From contig NZ_WHOS01000002.1 of the NCBI RefSeq assembly GCF_013340935.1, positions 248,001-312,000 of the forward strand: DNA of 64,000 nucleotides. The letters are read 5' to 3'. The position numbers and the translations under genes are program-made. Origin of the DNA: Azospirillum melinis. GTDB lineage: Bacteria; Pseudomonadota; Alphaproteobacteria; Azospirillales; Azospirillaceae. The notes under the pieces are model-generated. The model worked only from the letters and a program-made list of their open reading frames with translations, was not told where the DNA came from and did no database searches. Shown one piece after another: positions 45,552-53,993 of this stretch (positions are counted from its first letter, which is position 1; each line of letters begins with the position of its first letter).

Positions 45552-46313
45552 ATGGAACGTTCACGCACGTCGCTGACGGTGGAGGGTCGCAAGGTTCCGC
45601 TGTGCCTGTTCAGGCCGGCGGTTTCCGGGCCGCTGCCCGGACTGCTGTATTTCCATGGCGGCGGCTTCACCTCCGGCTCCGTCGAGGAGGTGGAGATCAC
45701 GGCGATGGCGCTGGCGGAGAGCATTCCGGCGCTTGTGGTCGCCGTCGGCTATGCGCTGGCCCCCGAAAATCCCTTCCCCGCCGCCATCGAGGATGCCCAT
45801 GCCGCCGCCGTGTGGCTGGCCGAACGGGCCGGGCCGCTGGGCGTCGCCGGCCACGATGCCGGCGGGCATGTCGCGGTGTCGCTGACCCTGCTCGCCCGCG
45901 ACCGCGGCGGGCCGGAGATCGCGGCGCAGGCGCTGTTCGGGCCGATGCTCGATCCCAGCCTGACCCGCGTCGGGGATGGCGAGAACAGCGTGACCGACTG
46001 CGCGCGCTGTTACCGCGCCTACCTGCCGGAGGCGGCGCTGCGGCTGCATCCCTATGCCGCCCCCTTGGAATCGCGCCGGCTCGGCCGGCTGCCGCCGATC
46101 CTGATCGCCACCGCGCAGAACGACGTGCTGCGGCCGGAGGCGGAAAGCTATGCCGCCCGGCTGATCGACGCCGGGGTGCCGACCGAGGTCACCCGCTTTG
46201 CCGGGGTCAGCCATGCCGGCCTCGCCAACCACCCGCCGGCGCTGGCCGCCGCGGCCGATTTCTTCCGGCGCCGCCTGACCGGCGCCCGTCCCGACACTTC
46301 AAGCAGCAGGTAA
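45552..46313 (+). CDS. Alpha/beta hydrolase with Asp at nucleophile position
   Basis: 253 residues, alpha/beta hydrolase fold of the HSL/acetyl-hydrolase type. It has the oxyanion motif FHGGGFTSGS, ALAPENPFPAAIEDA, and GVAGHDAGGHVAV where the usual GDSAGG nucleophile Ser is replaced by Asp (D102). The acid position DVLRPEAE and His in GVSHAGL are present. An Asp at this place is typical of dehalogenase and epoxide-hydrolase chemistry, not of esterases. It begins the operon and is 5 bases from the RND adaptor. Start taken at ATG 45552. Confidence 0.85.
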   Translation: MERSRTSLTVEGRKVPLCLFRPAVSGPLPGLLYFHGGGFTSGSVEEVEITAMALAESIPALVVAVGYALAPENPFPAAIEDAHAAAVWLAERAGPLGVAGHDAGGHVAVSLTLLARDRGGPEIAAQALFGPMLDPSLTRVGDGENSVTDCARCYRAYLPEAALRLHPYAAPLESRRLGRLPPILIATAQNDVLRPEAESYAARLIDAGVPTEVTRFAGVSHAGLANHPPALAAAADFFRRRLTGARPDTSSSR

Positions 46314-46318
46314 AAGTC

Positions 46319-47482
46319 ATGTCCCGCAAGACACTCTCCCTTCTGATCGCGGCCGGTGTTTCCGTGGCGGCGCTGACCGGCGCCGTCACCCTGCGAAGCC
46401 CGGCGGAAGCGCAGACCGCATCGCCCGCCCCGCCGCCGGCCGAGGTCGATGTCGCCACCGTGCTGGCCCGGCCGGTAACGGACTGGCAGTCCTATTCCGG
46501 CCGGCTGGAGGCGGTCGACCGCGTCGACATCCGGCCGCAGGTGCCCGGAACCATCGTCGCCGTGCATTTCCGCAACGGCGCGCTGGTGAAGCAGGGCGAC
46601 GTGCTGTTCACCATCGATCCCCGCCCCTATGAGGCGGAGGTGGCGCGGGCCGAGGCGCAGGTCGCCGCGGCGCAGGCGCGGGTGCGCTTCACCGTCGCCG
46701 ACCTCGACCGCGCGCAGAAGCTGGTGCGCGACGACACCATCTCGCGCAGCACCATGGACCAGCGCGACAATGCCGCCCGCGAGGCGACCGCCAACCTGAA
46801 GGCGGCGCAGGCGGCGCTGGACATCGCACGGCTCAATCTCGGCTACACGCGGGTGACGGCGCCGGTGTCGGGCCGGGTGTCGCGCGCCGAACGGACGGTC
46901 GGCAACGTGGTGGCCGCCGGCGCGGCGGCGGAGCCGCTGACGACGCTGGTGTCGGAATCGCCGATGTACGCCTCCTTCGACGTCGATGAGCAGACCTATC
47001 TGCGCCACATCGCGCCGATGCGCGATTCCGGCACGATCCCGGTCCGGCTCGGCCTTGCCAACGAGGAAGAGTACTCGCGGTCGGGCACGGTGGAGCATGT
47101 CGACAACCGGCTGGACAGCGTGTCCGGCACCATCCGCGTGCGCGCCCGCTTCGACAACACCGACGGCACGCTGGTGCCGGGGCTCTATGCGCGGGTGAAG
47201 GTGGGGGGCACCAAGCCCTATGACGCGCTGCTGGTCGACGACCGCGCCATCGGCACCGACCAGGACAAGAAGTTCGTCCTGGTGGTGACGGCGGAGAACA
47301 AGGTGGAATACCGGCCGGTGAAGCTCGGCACCTTGCAGAACGGGCTGCGCGTGGTGACGGCGGGGCTGTCGGCCGGCGAGCAGGTGGTGGTCAACGGCAT
47401 GCAGCACGCCCGGCCGGGCATGGCGGTGACGCCGAAGACGGTCGCCATGGGCATGGAGAAGACCCAGACGGCGGCCCGCTAA
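46319..47482 (+). CDS. RND efflux pump periplasmic adaptor
   Basis: 387 residues with a signal peptide (AEAQ-like cleavage near residue 31). Membrane-fusion-protein layout: barrel-sandwich start SYSGRLEAVDRVDIRPQVPGTIVAVHF, coiled hairpin (PYEAEVARAEAQVAAAQARVRF, DRAQKLVRDD), lipoyl half YTRVTAPVSGRVSRAERTVGN and beta-barrel with LVPGLYARVKVGG. It bridges the pump and an outer-membrane channel. It starts 5 bases after the hydrolase stop. No TolC-like gene is adjacent, so the outer-membrane partner must be elsewhere. Confidence 0.93.
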   Translation: MSRKTLSLLIAAGVSVAALTGAVTLRSPAEAQTASPAPPPAEVDVATVLARPVTDWQSYSGRLEAVDRVDIRPQVPGTIVAVHFRNGALVKQGDVLFTIDPRPYEAEVARAEAQVAAAQARVRFTVADLDRAQKLVRDDTISRSTMDQRDNAAREATANLKAAQAALDIARLNLGYTRVTAPVSGRVSRAERTVGNVVAAGAAAEPLTTLVSESPMYASFDVDEQTYLRHIAPMRDSGTIPVRLGLANEEEYSRSGTVEHVDNRLDSVSGTIRVRARFDNTDGTLVPGLYARVKVGGTKPYDALLVDDRAIGTDQDKKFVLVVTAENKVEYRPVKLGTLQNGLRVVTAGLSAGEQVVVNGMQHARPGMAVTPKTVAMGMEKTQTAAR

Positions 47483-47584
47483 GACACGAACAAGAAGGGC
47501 ATGCGCCTTTCCTAACCCTCCTCGCCCGGCATTCCTTGCTGGACGCGGGGAGGGATGGGGAGCGTGCACCCTGGGAGACCCCAG

Positions 47585-50500
47585 ATGAACATCTCGAAAT
47601 TCTTCATCGACAGGCCGATCTTTGCCGGCGTGCTGTCGGTGGCCCTGTTCCTGGCGGGGGCCATCGCGGTCTTCCGCCTGCCGATTTCCGAATATCCGGA
47701 GGTGGTGCCGCCGTCCGTCGTGGTGCGCGCGCAGTTCCCCGGCGCCAACCCCAAGGTCATCGCCGAGACCGTCGCCTCCCCGCTGGAGGAGCAGATCAAC
47801 GGCGTCGAAGGCATGCTCTACATGCAGTCGCAGGCCAACAGCGACGGCAACCTGGCGCTGACGGTGACCTTCAAGCTGGGCACCGACCCGGACAAGGCGC
47901 AGCAGCTGGTGCAGAACCGCGTGGCGCAGGCGATGCCGCGGCTGCCGTCCGACGTGCAGCGGCTGGGCGTCGCCACGGTGAAAAGCTCGCCGACGCTGAC
48001 CATGGTCGTGCATCTGCTGTCGCCCAACGACCGCTATGACATGACGTATCTGCGCAACTACGCGGTGCTGAACGTCAAGGACCGGCTGACCCGCATCGCT
48101 GGCGTCGGCGAGGTGCAGGTGTGGGGGGCCGGCGACTATGCCATGCGGGTGTGGCTCGACCCCGGCAAGGTGGCGCAGCGCGGGATGACCGCGACCGACG
48201 TGGTCAACGCCATCCGTGAACAGAATGTCCAGGTGGCGGCCGGCGTGATCGGCGCCTCCCCCTCGCTGCCCGACGTGCCGATGCAGCTGTCGATCAACGC
48301 GCGCGGCCGGCTGAAGACCGCCGACGAGTTCGGCGACATCGTGCTGAAGACCGGCGAGGACGGCGGCGTCACCCGCCTGCGCGACGTGGCGCGGGTGGAG
48401 CTGGCCGCCGCCCAGTATGGCCTGCGCTCGCTGCTCGACAACAAGCCGGCGGTGGCGATGGCCATCACCCAGACGCCGGACGCCAACGCGCTCGCCATCT
48501 CCGACGAGGTGCGCAAGGTGATGGCGGAGCTGAAGGGCGACATGCCCGAAGGCGTCGACTACTCCATCGTCTACGACCCGACGCAGTTCGTCCGCTCCTC
48601 CATCGAGGCCGTCATCCACACGCTGCTGGAGGCGGTGGCGCTGGTCGTGCTGGTGGTGATCGTCTTCCTGCAGACCTGGCGGGCGTCGATCATCCCGCTG
48701 CTGGCGGTGCCGATCTCCATCGTCGGCACCTTCTCGCTGCTGCTGGCCTTCGGCTTCTCGATCAACGCGCTGTCGCTGTTCGGCATGGTGCTGGCCATCG
48801 GCATCGTGGTGGACGACGCCATCGTCGTGGTCGAGAATGTCGAGCGCAACATCGCGTCCGGCCTGTCGGCCCGCGACGCCACCATCCGCGCCATGCAGGA
48901 GGTCAGCGGGCCGATCATCGCGATTGCGCTGACGCTGGTCGCCGTCTTCGTGCCGCTGGCGGCGATGACCGGCCTGACCGGCGAGTTCTACAAGCAGTTC
49001 GCGATGACCATCGCGATCTCCACCGTGATCTCCGCCTTCAACTCGCTGACCCTGTCGCCGGCCCTGGCGGCGGTGCTGCTGCGCGGCCACGACCAGCCGC
49101 AGGACTGGCTGACCCGGGCGATGAACAAGGTGTTCGGCGGCTTCTTCCGGCTGTTCAACCGGGTGTTCCACCGGGCGTCGGAGGGCTACGGCCGCGGCGT
49201 CGGCGGGGTGGTGCGGCGCAAGGGCGTGATGCTGGCGGTCTATGCGCTGCTGATCGGCGCCACGGTGCTGCTCGGCCGCTCCGTGCCGTCGGGCTTCGTG
49301 CCGATGCAGGACAAGGAGTATCTGATCAGCTTCGCCCAGCTGCCCAACGGCGCCTCGCTCGACCGGACGGAGGCGGTGATCCGCGAGATGACCGACATCG
49401 CGCTGAAGCGTCCCGGTGTGCAGAGCGCCGTCGCCTTCCCCGGCCTGTCGGTGAACGGCTTCACCAACTCGTCCAGCGCCGGCATCGTCTTCGTCACGCT
49501 GAAGCCCTTTGCCGAACGCCACGACCCGTCGCTGTCGGCCGGCGCCATCGCGATGGATTTGCAGCAGCGCTATGCCGGGCTGAAGGAAGCCTTCGTCGCC
49601 ATCTTCCCGCCGCCGCCGGTGATGGGGCTGGGGCAGCTGGGCGGCTTCAAGATGCAGCTGGAGGACCGCGGCAACCTGGGCTACGAGGCGCTGAGCGACG
49701 CGGTGAACGCCTTCGTCAAGCGCGCCGCCCAGACGCCGGAGCTGGGGCCGACCTTCTCCGCCTACCAGATCAACGTGCCGCAGCTGGACGTCGATCTCGA
49801 CCGGGTAAAGGCCAAGCAGCTGGGCGTCAACGTCGCCGACGTGTTCGACACCATGCAGATCTATCTGGGATCGCTCTACGTCAACGACTTCAACGCCTTC
49901 GGCCGCGTCTACCAGGTGCGGGTGCAGGCCGACGCGCCCTTCCGCGACACCGCCGACGACATCGGCGTGCTGAAGACCCGCAACGCCGCGGGGACCATGG
50001 TGCCGCTGTCGTCGCTGGTCACGGTGCAGCCGGGCTACGGGCCGGAGATGGTGGTGCGCTACAACGGCTTCACCGCCGCCGACGTCAATGGCGGGCCGGC
50101 GCCCGGCTTCTCGTCGGGACAGGCTGAAGCAGCGGCGGAGCGCATCGCGGCCGAAGTGCTGCCGCGCGGCGTCAAGCTGGAATGGACCGACCTGACCTAT
50201 CAGAAGATCCTGGTCGGCAATGCCGGGCTGTGGGTCTTCCCGATCAGCGTGCTGCTGGTGTTCCTGGTGCTGGCGGCGCAGTACGAGAGCCTGACCCTGC
50301 CGCTCGCCATCCTGCTGATCGTGCCGATGAGCGTGCTGTCCGCCCTGTTCGGCGTGTGGCTGACCGGGGGCGACAACAACATCTTCACGCAGATCGGCTT
50401 CATGGTGCTGGTCGGCCTGTCGGCGAAGAATGCCATCCTGATCGTCGAGTTCGCCCGCGAGCTGGAGCATGAGGGGCGCGGCGTGGTGCAGGCGGCCATC

Positions 50501-50773
50501 GAGGCGAGCCGGCTGCGGTTGCGGCCGATCCTGATGACCTCCATTGCCTTCATCATGGGCGTGGTGCCGCTGGTCACCTCCAGCGGGGCCGGTTCGGAGA
50601 TGCGGCACGCCATGGGCGTGGCGGTGTTCGCCGGCATGATCGGCGTGACGCTGTTCGGTCTGGTGCTGACCCCGGTGTTCTACGTGCTGCTGCGCAAGCT
50701 GGCCGGAGTGGAGCGCCGGGTGGAAGCGCCGGCGGAAGGCGGGGTGCAGCCGGCGGAGTGGAAGATGGGCTGA
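47585..50773 (+). CDS. RND multidrug efflux transporter (AcrB/HAE1 family)
   Basis: 1062 residues. Start MNISKFFIDRPIFAGVLSV, 12 membrane helices, and two large periplasmic loops. TM4 motif GMVLAIGIVVDDAIVVVENV carries the two Asp residues for proton relay. PAFDGS-like features and FGVWLTGGDNNIFTQIGFMVLVGLSAKNAILIVEFARE in the C-half fit HAE1 multidrug exporters. It lies 103 bases after the adaptor; the gap includes a small hairpin. The first ATG upstream (47555) is out of the conserved N-terminus. Substrates unknown. Confidence 0.95.
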   Translation: MNISKFFIDRPIFAGVLSVALFLAGAIAVFRLPISEYPEVVPPSVVVRAQFPGANPKVIAETVASPLEEQINGVEGMLYMQSQANSDGNLALTVTFKLGTDPDKAQQLVQNRVAQAMPRLPSDVQRLGVATVKSSPTLTMVVHLLSPNDRYDMTYLRNYAVLNVKDRLTRIAGVGEVQVWGAGDYAMRVWLDPGKVAQRGMTATDVVNAIREQNVQVAAGVIGASPSLPDVPMQLSINARGRLKTADEFGDIVLKTGEDGGVTRLRDVARVELAAAQYGLRSLLDNKPAVAMAITQTPDANALAISDEVRKVMAELKGDMPEGVDYSIVYDPTQFVRSSIEAVIHTLLEAVALVVLVVIVFLQTWRASIIPLLAVPISIVGTFSLLLAFGFSINALSLFGMVLAIGIVVDDAIVVVENVERNIASGLSARDATIRAMQEVSGPIIAIALTLVAVFVPLAAMTGLTGEFYKQFAMTIAISTVISAFNSLTLSPALAAVLLRGHDQPQDWLTRAMNKVFGGFFRLFNRVFHRASEGYGRGVGGVVRRKGVMLAVYALLIGATVLLGRSVPSGFVPMQDKEYLISFAQLPNGASLDRTEAVIREMTDIALKRPGVQSAVAFPGLSVNGFTNSSSAGIVFVTLKPFAERHDPSLSAGAIAMDLQQRYAGLKEAFVAIFPPPPVMGLGQLGGFKMQLEDRGNLGYEALSDAVNAFVKRAAQTPELGPTFSAYQINVPQLDVDLDRVKAKQLGVNVADVFDTMQIYLGSLYVNDFNAFGRVYQVRVQADAPFRDTADDIGVLKTRNAAGTMVPLSSLVTVQPGYGPEMVVRYNGFTAADVNGGPAPGFSSGQAEAAAERIAAEVLPRGVKLEWTDLTYQKILVGNAGLWVFPISVLLVFLVLAAQYESLTLPLAILLIVPMSVLSALFGVWLTGGDNNIFTQIGFMVLVGLSAKNAILIVEFARELEHEGRGVVQAAIEASRLRLRPILMTSIAFIMGVVPLVTSSGAGSEMRHAMGVAVFAGMIGVTLFGLVLTPVFYVLLRKLAGVERRVEAPAEGGVQPAEWKMG

Positions 50774-50786
50774 TACCTCCCTCTCC

Positions 50787-50821
50787 CCCGCTCACGCGCA
50801 AGCGGTTCGCGCGTGAGCGGG
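50787..50821 (+). terminator. Terminator of the RND operon
   Basis: CCCGCTCACGCGC and GCGCGTGAGCGGG are perfectly complementary over 13 bp with a 9-base loop, 14 bases after the pump stop. The stem can be extended by CCTCTCC with GGCAGAGG. Confidence 0.75.
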
Positions 50822-50937
50822 AGGCAGAGGGCCTGGGGTGAAGAGCCGCGGTGAAGGGCGTGCGCGGGGCGGGGTCCTGGAAACCCTCGCCCCCGCCGCC
50901 TTTTTTTTACGGACGGAGGTGAATGAGCCCCCGGCCC

Positions 50938-50979
50938 TAGAGTCTGTCTGGTGCTTATTGAAGCACCAGACAGACTCTA
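50938..50979. repeat. Perfect 19-bp inverted repeat
   Basis: TAGAGTCTGTCTGGTGCTT (50938-50956) and AAGCACCAGACAGACTCTA (50961-50979) are exact reverse complements around ATTG. It is unusually AT/GC-balanced for this genome and not next to any gene end that explains it. It may be a REP-like or mobile repeat, or a terminator. Confidence 0.8.
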
Positions 50980-50994
50980 AGCTTTTGGTTTTCC

Positions 50995-51037
50995 GTGTGA
51001 TTCACGTTTCAAGCGATACCGCTTGAAACGATCACAC
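50995..51037. repeat. Second long inverted repeat (bulged)
   Basis: GTGTGAT-(TCA)-CGTTTCAAGCG pairs with CGCTTGAAACG-ATCACAC around ATAC, an 18-bp stem with a 3-base bulge on one side. It starts one base past the LysR stop on the minus strand, so it could end that gene. Both repeats are followed by ACTCTAAG. Confidence 0.75.
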
Positions 51038-51038
51038 T

Positions 51039-51950
51039 CTAAGGGGTTTGCGGCGTTGCGATCTCCTCGCAGAATGCGAGGAAGGCCTCGACCTTGGCGG
51101 GCGACAACCTCCGGGACGGCCGGACGGCATAGAGAGGGAAAGTCTCGTCCGGCCAATTCGGGAAAAGTTCGACCAGTGCCCCGGCGGCCAGATGACCTCC
51201 GACCGCAAAGGCGAGGACCTGGGCTATCCCCAAACCCGCCAGACACGCCTCCACCATCATATCCGCGTCCGTGAAGGTGAACCGGCCGCCCGCCTTCACC
51301 ATGACCGTCTCGTGCGAACGCCGGAACTCCCATTCGAAAGGCCTGCCGCGCTGCGGATCCATGAACTGGATGCATTCGTGGCCCGTGAGGTCCATCGGTG
51401 TTTCGGGACGGCCCATCGCCGCCAGATAGGCCGGAGAGGCGACTGTCAGCACCCGCGTTTCCAGCAGCAGCCGTGACGACAGGGTGGAATCGGGCTGGGG
51501 GCCGAACCGGATCGCCACATCCACGCCCTCGGCGACCAGATCGCCCGCGTCCGGCTGCTGGACGAGGATAAGCCGAAGCGCCGGATGGCGCGCCGCGAAT
51601 TCCGGCAGGCGGGGCGCCAGCACGTTGCGCGCAAAGATCGGGTTCACGCTTGCCCGGAGCAAGCCCTGGGCCTGCCCCACCGCCCCCGCCGCGAGACTTG
51701 CCGCCTCTTCGATCCCGGACAGATGGGGGGCGGCAAGCTCGTAAAGCCGCGCTCCCTCGTTGGTGAGCCTCAACGACCGCGTGCTCCGATCGAGAAGCCG
51801 CACGCCGATGCGCTCTTCGAGCCGCGAGACCGACCGGCTGACCCCCGATGCCGTGAGACCCAGGATCGCGCCGGCGCGGGTGAAGCTCCCGCTCTCCACG
51901 ACACTGGCCAGCACGCTGACGCCGGCGAGCAACCGGCTGTCGAAAGCCAT
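51039..51950 (-). CDS. LysR-family transcriptional regulator
   Basis: 303 residues. HTH (LLAGVSVLASVVESGSFTRAGAILGLTASGVSRSVSRLEERIG) and effector domain (GLLRASVNPIFARNVLAPRLPEF, VAIRFGPQPDSTLSSRLLLETRV, GLGIAQVLAFAVGGHLAAGAL). It is divergent from the NmrA-type gene 121 bases away and probably controls it and the SDR. Start ATG 51950 rather than the much longer frame starting at 52295. Confidence 0.9.
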   Translation of the reverse strand: MAFDSRLLAGVSVLASVVESGSFTRAGAILGLTASGVSRSVSRLEERIGVRLLDRSTRSLRLTNEGARLYELAAPHLSGIEEAASLAAGAVGQAQGLLRASVNPIFARNVLAPRLPEFAARHPALRLILVQQPDAGDLVAEGVDVAIRFGPQPDSTLSSRLLLETRVLTVASPAYLAAMGRPETPMDLTGHECIQFMDPQRGRPFEWEFRRSHETVMVKAGGRFTFTDADMMVEACLAGLGIAQVLAFAVGGHLAAGALVELFPNWPDETFPLYAVRPSRRLSPAKVEAFLAFCEEIATPQTP

Positions 51951-52068
51951 TTCGCATTCCCTATCTTTATTCAAGTCTGGTTTGCCCCTCCGCACTCTAA
52001 TGCAAAGGTGCCGGAGTGGATAGCTTGCGGCCATCGGAATCGAAACGCCGGAATGGCGCACGGAGGCC

Positions 52069-52935
52069 ATGATGTTCGCGATCACGGGAATTACCGGAAA
52101 AGTTGGCGCAATCGCGGCCAGCACGCTGCTCGACGCCGGCCGGCAGGTCCGCGCTGTCGTGCGGAGCGAGGAAAAGGGGGCTCCCTGGCGGGCCCGGGGC
52201 TGTGAGGTCGCGGTCGTTGCGGAAGCGGACGATTCCGCGGCTCTCGCGCGCGCCTTCGCCGGTACGGACGGGGTCTTCCTGATGAACCCGCCCAATTACG
52301 ATTCCGCACCGACCTTCCCCGACACCCGCCGCAGAGCCGAGGCATCGGCAAAGGCAATCGCCGATGCAAAGCCCGGCCGCGTGGTGCTGCTCTCGACGGT
52401 CGGCGCGCAGGCGACGGAGTTCAATCTGCTCAACTGGGCGCGGTATTACGAGCCCGCGCTGGCCGCCACGGGCGTTCCGGCCGCCCTGCTCCGCGCAGCC
52501 TGGTTCATGGAGAATGCCGCATGGGATGTCGCCACTGCACGCAAGGGCCGGTTCGACAGCTACCTTCAGCCGCTCGATCATGCGATCCAGATGGTCAGCG
52601 TCCGCGACATCGGCCGTACGGCCGCCGATCTGCTCAGGGAAGATTGGACCGGTGTCCGGACCGTCGAGCTTTCCGGTCCGCGCATGTACAGTGCCAGGGA
52701 CGAAGCGGCAGGCTTCGCCGCTGCGCTGGGCCATTCTGTCGAAGCCGTGGCCGTGCCGCGCGAGAACTGGGACGCAATATTCCGCGCGCAAGGCATGCAG
52801 AATCCACAGGGCCGCATCCGCATGCTCGATGGCTTCAACGAGGGCTGGATCGACTTCGAGCGGCAAGGCGCGGAGCAACGCAGCGGAACCGTCACCTTCG
52901 AGACGGTGCTTGGCGAGCTGATCGCCAAGGGCTGA
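52069..52935 (+). CDS. NmrA-like NAD(P)-binding oxidoreductase
   Basis: 288 residues, atypical SDR of the NmrA/HSCARG-type. Rossmann motif FAITGITGKVGAIAA, VRAVVRSEEKGAPW, FLMNPPNYDSA, VVLLSTVGAQATEF, VSVRDIGRTAADLL. The catalytic Tyr-Lys of classical SDRs is not evident. It is divergent from the LysR and 82 bases ahead of the SDR. Redox sensing or quinone reduction are possible functions. Confidence 0.87.
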   Translation: MMFAITGITGKVGAIAASTLLDAGRQVRAVVRSEEKGAPWRARGCEVAVVAEADDSAALARAFAGTDGVFLMNPPNYDSAPTFPDTRRRAEASAKAIADAKPGRVVLLSTVGAQATEFNLLNWARYYEPALAATGVPAALLRAAWFMENAAWDVATARKGRFDSYLQPLDHAIQMVSVRDIGRTAADLLREDWTGVRTVELSGPRMYSARDEAAGFAAALGHSVEAVAVPRENWDAIFRAQGMQNPQGRIRMLDGFNEGWIDFERQGAEQRSGTVTFETVLGELIAKG

Positions 52936-53017
52936 GCATGGTCCGCGCTGTCCCGACAGCCCCAACCCGTTCGTGCGTCGCGCCGCCGCACATCGTCAGC
53001 TTGGAACAGGAGCCGAT

Positions 53018-53800
53018 ATGCACCGCATCTTCATCACCGGATCCTCCGAGGGGCTTGGCCTGATGGCCGGGCAACTCCTTGTGGAGCAGGGGCACTCCGT
53101 CGTTCTCCATGCCCGCAATGCGGCGCGCGCACGCGACGCGAAGGCTGCGCTGCCGGCTGCCGAGGCCGTCGTCACCGGGGATGTCGCCACGATTGCGGGC
53201 GCCAGATCCGTGGCCGGGCAAGCCAACAGGCTCGGCCGTTTCGACGCGGTCATCCATAACGTTGCCGTCGGCTACCGCGAGCCGCATCGCATCGAAACCG
53301 AAGATGGCCTGCCTCATGTCTTCGCCGTCAATGTCATCGCGCCCTACATCCTCACGGCGCTGATCGAGCGTCCTGCGCGGCTGGTCTATCTGAGCTCCGC
53401 GCTGCATCACCACGCCCGGGCCCGTTTCGACGATCTGCTCTGGGAAACCCGCCGCTGGGACGGCACGGAGGCCTATTCCGAGAGCAAGCTCTATAACGCA
53501 ATGTTCGCCTTCGCCGTCGCCCGCCATTGGCCCGGCGTTCTCTCGAACGCGCTTGAGCCCGGTTGGGTGCAGACGCGGATGGGCGGCCCAACCGCCACCG
53601 ACGACATGAGGCAGGCCCACCTTACCCAGGCCTGGCTTGCCGCAGGCGAGGCCGCCGGTCGGGTGTCGGGCGAATATTTCTATCATATGGAGCGCCGGAG
53701 CCCCAATCCGGACACCCGCGATCCCGCGCTTCAGGACTTGCTTCTGAGCCGCTGCGCGGACATCACCGGCATCCCCTTTCCATCCGCGACCGGCCGGTGA
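53018..53800 (+). CDS. Short-chain dehydrogenase/reductase
   Basis: 260 residues. Cofactor motif FITGSSEGLGLMAGQLL, VIHNVAVGY (NNAG-like position), LVYLSSALHHH, and the catalytic YSESKLYN (YxxxK). It lacks the usual loop after PGWVQT-type GWVQTRMGG. Start ATG 53018 behind CAGGAGCCGAT. It follows the NmrA-like gene and may share its control. Substrate unknown. Confidence 0.87.
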   Translation: MHRIFITGSSEGLGLMAGQLLVEQGHSVVLHARNAARARDAKAALPAAEAVVTGDVATIAGARSVAGQANRLGRFDAVIHNVAVGYREPHRIETEDGLPHVFAVNVIAPYILTALIERPARLVYLSSALHHHARARFDDLLWETRRWDGTEAYSESKLYNAMFAFAVARHWPGVLSNALEPGWVQTRMGGPTATDDMRQAHLTQAWLAAGEAAGRVSGEYFYHMERRSPNPDTRDPALQDLLLSRCADITGIPFPSATGR

Positions 53801-53845
53801 CCCTCCCCCCTGGACGAGAGGGGATTTCGCCTTTCATGCCATCGC

Positions 53846-53875
53846 GCGTAAAGCCTGACAGATCAGGCTTTACGC
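53846..53875. terminator. Hairpin after the SDR gene
   Basis: GCGTAAAGCCTGA and TCAGGCTTTACGC are exact complements over 13 bp with a CAGA loop. It separates the SDR from the convergent LacI gene; a weaker hairpin lies at about 53966-53987. Confidence 0.65.
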
Positions 53876-53993
53876 TTGCTCTCAATCGGCGGGCGCGGGC
53901 CATCCGGCCGTTTGCCTGCGCAGGCATGGGCCTGCGGGGCCGCAGTCGCGGCCCTTACGGCAGAGCATAAGTCAGGACTTACGCTCGACGGTA

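Noticed and set aside
46148-50608. Open frame of 1486 codons on the minus strand
   Set aside because: It is the shadow of the RND adaptor and pump; the sequence is rich in His, Gln, Arg and Gly with no recognisable motif.
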